Positions 5,293 to 9,232 of a stretch of 9,232 bases of DNA are shown piece by piece. A program made the translations under genes and the position numbers. Numbering within the stretch: the stretch's first letter is position 1; each line of letters starts with the position of its first letter. The DNA comes from JAZDJP01 sp043803805 (GTDB lineage Bacteria; Planctomycetota; JAZDJP01), in NCBI GenBank assembly GCA_043803805.1, contig JAZDJP010000101.1, forward strand, positions 1 to 9,232, given 5' to 3'. The notes under the pieces are model-generated. The model was not told where the DNA came from. It saw nothing but the letters and a program-made list of their open reading frames with translations, and did no database searches.

Positions 5293-6516
5293 CTACGCAA
5301 AATAGCCCAGCGCCTCCGCGGCGCCGGCCACAAGGATCGTGGTGTCACCGAACTCGTGAGATTTCCACGTCGGTCGGCGCACGAGTTGAAGACCGCGTTT
5401 GCAGGGAAGCAATCCGGCGAACTTCCGCCAGTTCGGTGACGGTTCCGTATCCGCGAGCTTGACCTCTACCGGAAGCCACGGGGCTCCGTCGCGTACGATC
5501 AGGAAGTCTATCTCCTGCTTCTCCTTGTTGCGCAAATAAAACAGTTCGAACGTCCCCTCGCCGGTGTCCGTCCAGTAGTGACAGGCTTTTAAAAGATGGC
5601 TCGCCACGAGGTTTTCGAAGCGCGCGGCTTCCGCCGGCACCGCGGCGTAGTCCCACAGGTAGATTTTACCCTCCCGACGAAGCGACCGGGGAATGCTGCG
5701 GCTCCACGGTTTGATTTCGAAGGTGTAATACAACTCCTTGAGGTATGTTACCCAACGCCGGACCGTGTCGAAACTGACTTCCAGGTCCTCGCGAAGGCTG
5801 GCGACGCTGAAGAGCGATCCCACGCGCTCCGGCAGCAAGGCGGTCATCAGTTCCAGACGGCCCAGATCCGGAAGCCGGCTGATATCCCGGAGATCCTCGC
5901 GGATGACGATTTGATCATGCGTCCGCCTCCAGAGATTGGCGGCGCGCGCATCCTGCCCAAAGAGCGGCTCCGGGAACGGCCCGTAGCTCATCAGCGAGGC
6001 CAGGTTTTCTTCGGTTTTTGATTCGTGTCGCGATGCCCGGCTGAACAGGAGGTCCAGCGCCTTGTCCGGGGCCAGAACGTCAACACGCTCCATCTCGCGC
6101 AACGTGAAGGGGTGAAGGCGAAAATGAAAATATCGGCCAAGCAGACTGTCGCTCCCGCGACGGTAGATGTTGAGGCGTGCGCTTCCCGTCACGAGGAAAT
6201 CGCAGGGGCGTTCCTGCGTGTCAAACAATCCTTTGAGGTTCCGTTTCCAGAATCGGTCCTTGTGGATTTCATCAAGCACGACGAGGGGAGTCGCTTTCCC
6301 ACGGTATGGCGGGATAAGAGCCGAAGGTTTCTTCGCCCAAGCGTGGCGGAACTCGAACTCGTCCCAGTTGTAATAGCGTCCGACGGCGCGCGTGGCCAGA
6401 AGCATTCGGGCCATCGTCGTCTTGCCGCACTGACGGGGTCCGGACACCATTGCAATTTTGTGGGGCTTTGTAAAGCAGAGGGCTTCGACGGAATCGGCAA
6501 GACAGCGACTTCTCAT
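5293..6516 (-). CDS. AAA-type ATPase with C-terminal DUF4143 domain
   Basis: A 407-residue protein starting at the ATG complementary to 6514-6516, which places Walker A at the usual distance. The frame is open to 6762, but that extension is not family-like. The ATPase half has Walker A GPRQCGKT (26-33), Walker B LVVLDE (78-83) and a sensor-like FLVTGSARLN (107-116). The DUF4143 half has a winged-helix-like region (about 235-265, VASLREDLEVSFDTVRRWVTYL) and a PD-(D/E)xK-like core, EID at 335-337 and EVK at 351-353. The family is very widespread and mobile in bacteria and archaea and its cellular role is not established; it often occurs as a lone gene in accessory regions, as here. All key motifs are present, so it looks intact. 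A TTGACT-N17-TAGTAT promoter ends 7 nt before the start codon, predicting a leaderless mRNA. Confidence 0.9.
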   Translation of the reverse strand: MRSRCLADSVEALCFTKPHKIAMVSGPRQCGKTTMARMLLATRAVGRYYNWDEFEFRHAWAKKPSALIPPYRGKATPLVVLDEIHKDRFWKRNLKGLFDTQERPCDFLVTGSARLNIYRRGSDSLLGRYFHFRLHPFTLREMERVDVLAPDKALDLLFSRASRHESKTEENLASLMSYGPFPEPLFGQDARAANLWRRTHDQIVIREDLRDISRLPDLGRLELMTALLPERVGSLFSVASLREDLEVSFDTVRRWVTYLKELYYTFEIKPWSRSIPRSLRREGKIYLWDYAAVPAEAARFENLVASHLLKACHYWTDTGEGTFELFYLRNKEKQEIDFLIVRDGAPWLPVEVKLADTEPSPNWRKFAGLLPCKRGLQLVRRPTWKSHEFGDTTILVAGAAEALGYFA

Positions 6517-6523
6517 GGCGACC

Positions 6524-6552
6524 ATACTACGGACTGGCCGGAGTATAGTCAA
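6524..6552 (-). promoter_or_regulatory. Promoter of the DUF4143 ATPase gene, predicted leaderless
   Basis: Reading leftward, TTGACT (complement of 6547-6552), a 17-bp spacer and TAGTAT (complement of 6524-6529) match the sigma-70 consensus at 5/6 and 4/6. Seven bases then separate the -10 from the ATG at 6516, so transcription should begin at or very near the start codon. This supports the chosen start over the upstream ones. Confidence 0.55.
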
Positions 6553-6571
6553 GTTCATTTCGTCTTGCGTC

Positions 6572-6589
6572 TGTACAGCGTCCTGTACA
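6572..6589. promoter_or_regulatory. Paired TGTACA palindromes upstream of the ATPase promoter, candidate operator
   Basis: TGTACAgcgtccTGTACA consists of two copies of the self-complementary hexamer TGTACA, with 12 bp between their first bases. They lie about 20-37 bp upstream of the ATPase -35 box, a sensible place for a regulator dimer or tetramer. The regulator is unknown. Confidence 0.35.
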
Positions 6590-6597
6590 AAAACTCC
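6585..6597 (-). repeat. Left copy of a 13-bp inverted repeat (GGAGTTTTTGTAC)
   Basis: On the minus strand this reads GGAGTTTTTGTAC, identical to 8735-8747 on the plus strand. Weaker similarity continues on the 3' side (CGCT, TAC). The two copies bracket IS 2 and the second PIN operon. Confidence 0.4.
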
Positions 6598-6789
6598 AAC
6601 ACCCCGAAAACCCACAAGAATGAAGATAAATGAGGGGAAATAGTGAGGTCGGGATGAGCAGGGAAACGTCAGAAAATGATGTCGAAACCATCGGAACCAC
6701 GCGTGTGCCGTCGGATCGCGCACGTCAGGACGTGGGCCGGGACCGTGGAAATCGGAGGACACGGCTGGCGCCGTTCAAAACGTCTGTCG

Positions 6790-7845
6790 CTACCCAGCTG
6801 CCCGGTAGTAATGCCGGAGCACGCCACCCAGCCAGGTTTTGCATTTCACGCGGGACGGCACGGCGGATTCTTCTTCCGGCGCCGCCATCCCCAAGGGGAC
6901 ATTCCCCACTCCCTGATGGGGCCTCACCGTGTTGTAGTAATCGGCGTACTCCGCGACGATGTGCCAGAGATGATTTTCCCCGAACACAACAAAATGGTCG
7001 AGACACTCGTTCTTGATGCTCTGCACCCAACGTTCCGCAAAGGCGTTGAGATTGGGCGAAGCATAAGGGATTTTCTTGATGCGCATCCCGTGGGACATCA
7101 GGATTCCGTCGAAATGGCGGGTGATTTTCTTGTCCCCATCCTTGATGAGGATGTCCGGCTTCGCCCCGGCGTCGTCGAAATACATGCAGAGATTCCGGGC
7201 CTGCTGAGCCATCCAGAAATCGTTGGGGCTGGAGGTAACGCCACTGACATACACCTTTCGGGATTCGATGTGGATGACGAAAAAGACGAAAAGGTCCACC
7301 AGCCCGGAGCGGGTCCATGCGCGTTTGACGAGGAAGTCGCATGCCCAGAGGGTCGTCCGGTGAATCTTGATGAACTCGTCCCAGGTGCCGATGCCTCTTG
7401 CGGGACCGGGATCGAGACTGTTTCGGAGAAGGATGTTCTTGACAGTGGTGCGGGATATTTTTCGGACTTTCAGTTTTCGAAGTTCCCCGATGATGCGGGT
7501 ATAACCCCAGCCGGTTTCCCGGGCGATGCGGAGAATGAGCGCTTCGATTTCTTCCATGGTCCTCGGCCGGCCAACTTGCTCCGGTTGGATAGTGGTTTTC
7601 TTCCGCTTCCGCCAGGAAAGAAACGTCCGGTATGTCACGATGGAGATGATGTGTTTGAGGCTCGTTCCGAGGCAGGCGCCGAGTTTGAGCAGACGCTCGC
7701 GTTCGCTTTCGGAGAGGCGGATATTTCCGGGCAAGCGGGAACGAGCCATTTTGTTTTCAGCTTTGAGGAAAAGGATTTGCCTTCTGAGATTTGGTGCGGT
7801 GGCCTTGGCAAGGGGAAGTATGAGGTTATTGAAAATGGAGGCCAT
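6790..7845 (-). CDS. IS transposase with integrase core (IS3/IS481-like, Planctomycete-type)
   Basis: A 351-residue protein from the ATG complementary to 7843-7845, with GGAG about 11 nt upstream. The frame is open to 7959 but that extension is not homologous-looking. The N-terminus has a Leu-rich helix with KAENKMARSRLP (29-39) and a basic HTH-like region to about 140, including GRPRTMEEIEALILRIARETGWGYTRIIGELRKL, cut here to key words GRPR...E..WGY.RI.GEL. The DDE triad is D170 (LWACDFL), D236 (IKDGD) and E271 (SPNLNAFAERWVQSIKNECL), with a 34-residue D-E gap. It ends with YYNTVRPHQGVGN. This closely follows a transposase type abundant in Planctomycetes and related phyla. The usual HDRD around the second Asp is KDGD here, a mild deviation with the catalytic Asp retained. 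It appears complete. Confidence 0.85.
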   Translation of the reverse strand: MASIFNNLILPLAKATAPNLRRQILFLKAENKMARSRLPGNIRLSESERERLLKLGACLGTSLKHIISIVTYRTFLSWRKRKKTTIQPEQVGRPRTMEEIEALILRIARETGWGYTRIIGELRKLKVRKISRTTVKNILLRNSLDPGPARGIGTWDEFIKIHRTTLWACDFLVKRAWTRSGLVDLFVFFVIHIESRKVYVSGVTSSPNDFWMAQQARNLCMYFDDAGAKPDILIKDGDKKITRHFDGILMSHGMRIKKIPYASPNLNAFAERWVQSIKNECLDHFVVFGENHLWHIVAEYADYYNTVRPHQGVGNVPLGMAAPEEESAVPSRVKCKTWLGGVLRHYYRAAG

Positions 7846-7960
7846 AGCGGTACAATCTCCAGCGAGTTTTGGGGGCTCGAAATGATAGGGCAGGGAGTGG
7901 TGACCGGCAAGGAGAAATTGCATCGGCGGACGATGAAAAGGTGGCCACGATGAATACAAG
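6790..7960. mobile_element. Insertion sequence 2 (single DDE transposase), ends not resolved
   Basis: The element is inferred from its transposase. I compared 6600-6790 with the complement of 7846-7975 and found no convincing terminal inverted repeats, so the span given is only the transposase plus the stretch up to the PIN operon 2 promoter. The right border must lie between 7846 and about 7962. The insertion therefore sits directly upstream of the second toxin-antitoxin promoter and may have replaced its original upstream region. Confidence 0.45.
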
Positions 7961-7968
7961 GATATAAT
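7941..7968 (+). promoter_or_regulatory. Promoter region of PIN operon 2, predicted leaderless
   Basis: A perfect TATAAT at 7963-7968 lies 7 nt before the toxin ATG at 7976. The -35 is weak; TGGCCA at 7942-7947 with a 15-bp spacer is the best candidate. The palindrome GTGGCCAC (7941-7948) is built of the same GTGG/CCAC half-sites as CCACGTGG at the first PIN operon and may be an operator. Confidence 0.5.
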
Positions 7969-7975
7969 ACAACCG

Positions 7976-8455
7976 ATGAGGAAGTTGAAAATCTACATCG
8001 AAACCAGCGTGTGGAATCATCTCTTGGCGGAGGATGCGCCGGAGGCGCGGGCGGCGACCGAGGCGTTGTTCAGGGAGATTGACCAGTACGAGATTTACAT
8101 CTCGGATTTGGTCTTCGGGGAGATTGACGAGACGCGAGACGCAAAGAAACGAAAGATGTTGAGGGACACGGTCGAGCGGTATCAACCGCACGTGCTGGCC
8201 GCGGATGACGATGAGGTCATCACGCTGGCGAGCCGTTATATCGAGGAGAAGGTGATTCCTCCGTCAGCGGAAGATGATGCGACGCACGTGGCGGTCGCCG
8301 TGGTCGAGGGGTTGGATGTCATCGTGAGTTTGAACATGGACCATGTTGCATCGCTTCGGGCACGCAGGGGAATTAACGGAGTCAATGCCTTGACGGGTTA
8401 TCGGGTTATCGAGATTGCGACGCCTCGGGAGGTGGCGAACTATGGTAAAGATTAA
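7976..8455 (+). CDS. PIN-domain toxin 2 of a type II toxin-antitoxin pair
   Basis: A 159-residue PIN protein of the same branch as the toxin at 1614. The metal-site pattern is visible: E9 in KIYIETSV where the first toxin has Asp (Glu is common at this site in this branch), E49 in LVFGEIDET, D101 in EDDATHVAVA and N120 in IVSLNMDHV. The C-terminus GVNALTGYRVIEIATPREV repeats the GY-x-x-hEI-x-x-PREV ending and adds a seven-residue tail (ANYGKD after V). Predicted role is RNA cleavage restrained by the downstream antitoxin. The start is set by the -10 box 7 nt upstream, with no Shine-Dalgarno. The end overlaps the antitoxin gene by 14 nt. Identity with toxin 1 is low, so the two pairs probably do not cross-neutralise and were acquired separately. 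Confidence 0.85.
   Translation: MRKLKIYIETSVWNHLLAEDAPEARAATEALFREIDQYEIYISDLVFGEIDETRDAKKRKMLRDTVERYQPHVLAADDDEVITLASRYIEEKVIPPSAEDDATHVAVAVVEGLDVIVSLNMDHVASLRARRGINGVNALTGYRVIEIATPREVANYGKD
8427..8432 (+). promoter_or_regulatory. Ribosome binding site of antitoxin 2 inside the toxin gene
   Basis: GGGAGG lies 9 nt before the antitoxin ATG (8442), encoded within the toxin's PREV motif as in operon 1. It decides the antitoxin start, because the frame is also open to 8415. Confidence 0.6.
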
Positions 8456-8624
8456 AGAATCCGTGGTCATGGTGGAGTTGGAGGAGATGAGGGCGCGTCA
8501 CGCGAAGGAGATGGAGGGGATGTCCCTCAAGGAGAAGGCGGAGCATTACCGAGAAAGAGGCGAGAAAGCCCGTATTGCGTTGGGGCTGACGCACCTTCCC
8601 ATAGTTCGACGAGTGAAGAGATAG
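8442..8624 (+). CDS. Cognate antitoxin of PIN toxin 2
   Basis: A 60-residue protein starting inside the toxin gene (14-nt overlap) behind a GGGAGG site. The N-terminus MVKIKESVVMVELEEMRARH parallels antitoxin 1 (short beta-like segment, then Val-x-Met and a charged helix). GMSLKEKAEHYRERGEKAR is the 'GMS-x-E-x-x-x-YxRE+' helix I associate with small partners of this PIN branch. The tail is basic (VRRVKR). It should bind and block the PIN active site. No standard DNA-binding fold is evident, although the basic tail could contact DNA or RNA. The assignment rests on architecture and on similarity to the first pair. Confidence 0.7.
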   Translation: MVKIKESVVMVELEEMRARHAKEMEGMSLKEKAEHYRERGEKARIALGLTHLPIVRRVKR

Positions 8625-8683
8625 CCGGTTTATGCATCGCACAAGAGGGAAACGATTCATTTTTCGTTTGATCGGTGGTGGAA

Positions 8684-8727
8684 ATTGACAAATTGGCAAA
8701 ATATCCATAACCTATTGACACATTTGG
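8684..8727 (+). repeat. Two ATTGACA-containing direct repeats, 30-bp period
   Basis: ATTGACAAATTGG (8684-8696) and ATTGACACATTTGG (8714-8727) are spaced by three helical turns. Each contains a perfect TTGACA -35 hexamer, but no good -10 follows either at 16-18 bp. They could be regulator sites on one face of the DNA. Confidence 0.35.
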
Positions 8728-8734
8728 GGAAGAA

Positions 8735-8747
8735 GGAGTTTTTGTAC
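8735..8747 (+). repeat. Right copy of the 13-bp inverted repeat (GGAGTTTTTGTAC)
   Basis: Identical to the complement of 6585-6597. It is followed by CGCTTATACGG where the other copy has CGCTGTACAG after a short gap, so similarity extends beyond the 13 bp. Confidence 0.4.
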
Positions 8748-8795
8748 CCCGCTTATACGGGATTTCAAGGGGAAAACGGCTGCCGGCAGAGCGGG

Positions 8796-8853
8796 GCTGT
8801 TAACCCAGAGAACGCGAGTTTTTTGAAAAAACTTTTTTCTCTTGGTTAACAGC
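8796..8853. repeat. 58-bp composite dyad (large hairpin) centred on GTTTTTTGAAAAAAC
   Basis: The outer arms GCTGTTAACCCAGAGAA (8796-8812) and TTCTCTTGGTTAACAGC (8837-8853) pair at 16 of 17 positions. An inner perfect dyad, GTTTTTT-G-AAAAAAC (8818-8832), is separated from them by small unequal loops. Neither side is followed by a T run, so it is not a classic intrinsic terminator. It could be a structured RNA element, a bidirectional transcription barrier, a protein-binding dyad or a recombination site. Confidence 0.6.
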
Positions 8854-9156
8854 GTTTGGCGGTCAGGAGCGGTTGACGTTCACCCCTGCCATTTCGGCCG
8901 GGTTCTCGAAGTTTGTTGAAATCTCAATGATTAATGTTGCGATGCGGGAAGGGAAGTTCGAAGAGGGTTGTGCACGGGGAGTCCGGCGTCGGACGCGGGT
9001 GGTGGGAATTTCCCGGACGGACGATCCGCGTTGATGCTGGTGGCGGCCCGTTTGCGGCACATCGCCGGCACCAAGTGGGGAACGCATCGTTGGTAGCGCA
9101 AGGATTCTTTCGCACTTTCATATGAGGTAGTCCTCGGTCTGGCATTCCTTCCCTCC

Positions 9157-9174
9157 CCGCCCCCATGGGGGCGG
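9157..9174. repeat. Perfect 18-bp GC palindrome next to an A8 run
   Basis: CCGCCCCCATGGGGGCGG is followed on the plus strand by CGCGCGA and eight or more A residues (to 9188). For the leftward gene ending at 9196 the T run precedes the hairpin, the reverse of an intrinsic terminator, though the stem could still stabilise that mRNA's 3' end. Confidence 0.45.
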
Positions 9175-9195
9175 CGCGCGAAAAAAAACGTGATT

Positions 9196-9232
9196 CTACC
9201 CGGCCTCGGCCGTCACCTCCTTCCGCTCCGTG
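9196..9232 (-). CDS. C-terminal end of a leftward gene (partial, runs off right edge)
   Basis: Reading leftward from the edge, the frame gives TERKEVTAEAG and then TAG (complement of 9196-9198). Twelve codons are too few to identify the protein. The Glu/Lys/Ala composition, followed by a T run and a GC hairpin, fits a gene end, but other frames of so short a stretch cannot be excluded. Confidence 0.35.
   Translation of the reverse strand, partial: TERKEVTAEAG

Larger units (their letters stand above)
8625..9195. other. 571-bp stretch without a convincing gene, rich in structured DNA
   Basis: Frames here (for example the leftward ones at 8863-9087 and 8924-9166) have Pro/Arg/Ser-rich composition and no family resemblance or ribosome sites. 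What the stretch holds is an AAACGA/TCGTTT hairpin just after antitoxin 2, two ATTGACA direct repeats 30 bp apart, the 13-bp repeat GGAGTTTTTGTAC, the palindrome CTGCCGGCAG (8780-8789), a 58-bp dyad, and an 18-bp GC palindrome near 9157. A leftward frame ending at 8863 finishes ISTNFENPAEMAGVNVNRS, which looks somewhat protein-like and could be the end of a decayed gene. Confidence 0.5.

Noticed and set aside
6676..7953. A 425-residue plus-strand open frame across IS 2
   Set aside because: It lies antisense to the transposase, which carries the full DDE motif set. The antisense translation has no recognisable domain and reflects codon bias in GC-rich DNA.
6600..7975. Terminal inverted repeats and target duplication for IS 2
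   Set aside because: Only scattered 4-5 bp matches were found by eye between the two flanks, no better than chance.
8735..8760. GTTTTTGTAC resembling the start of some type II CRISPR repeats
   Set aside because: There is no repeat-spacer periodicity and no cas gene; the resemblance is a short coincidence.
8863..9166. Leftward frames of 74 and 80 residues near the right edge
   Set aside because: Composition is Pro/Arg/Thr-rich, no ribosome sites, no family resemblance. Only the end of the 74-residue frame looks mildly protein-like, which is noted in the intergenic entry.
1..9232. tRNA, rRNA or CRISPR loci
   Set aside because: No cloverleaf with conserved T-loop bases, no rRNA-like conserved segments and no regular repeat-spacer array were seen on either strand by eye.

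Overview
The window looks like an accessory island between two ordinary chromosomal genes of a fairly GC-rich Gram-negative bacterium. The large Ala/Arg/Pro-rich membrane protein at the left, the two rve-type transposases and the Rhs remnant resemble what is common in the PVC group (Planctomycetes, Lentisphaerae, Verrucomicrobia) and related uncultivated phyla. That placement is inferred from protein style only and is weak.

Layout. At the left edge is the end of a rightward gene (2-139). It converges on a leftward gene for a three-pass membrane protein (181-1398), with a hairpin-plus-T-run terminator between them. Next comes a rightward toxin-antitoxin pair, a PIN ribonuclease followed by its small antitoxin (1614-2261). 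A short inverted-repeat insertion (2310-2420) follows and cuts directly into the end of an rhs gene. What remains is the last RHS motif plus a polymorphic toxin tip (to 3106) and a four-helix membrane protein that overlaps it by ATGA, the probable immunity protein (3103-3498). A first IS (transposase 3702-4946, leftward) comes next and appears to have truncated a small membrane-protein reading frame (5011-5202). An AAA/DUF4143 ATPase (5293-6516, leftward) and a second IS (transposase 6790-7845, leftward) follow. A second PIN toxin-antitoxin pair of the same architecture (7976-8624, rightward) closes the block. From 8625 to 9195 there is no convincing gene but several structured elements, including a 58-bp dyad. 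The last 37 bases are the end of a leftward gene.

How it fits together. The block from 1614 to 8624 consists only of mobile, addiction and conflict genes: two PIN toxin-antitoxin modules, an Rhs toxin-immunity pair separated from its delivery protein, an orphan ATPase and two ISs. Three of these units (both PIN operons and the ATPase) have a -10 box 6-7 nt before the start codon, which predicts leaderless mRNAs. In both PIN operons the antitoxin Shine-Dalgarno lies within the codons for the toxin's conserved C-terminal PREV motif, which suggests toxin and antitoxin translation are coupled.

The most interesting items are the orphan Rhs tip, which has a phospholipase-C-like His/Asp signature and a membrane immunity partner, and the unexplained structured DNA around 6572-6597 and 8684-8853.
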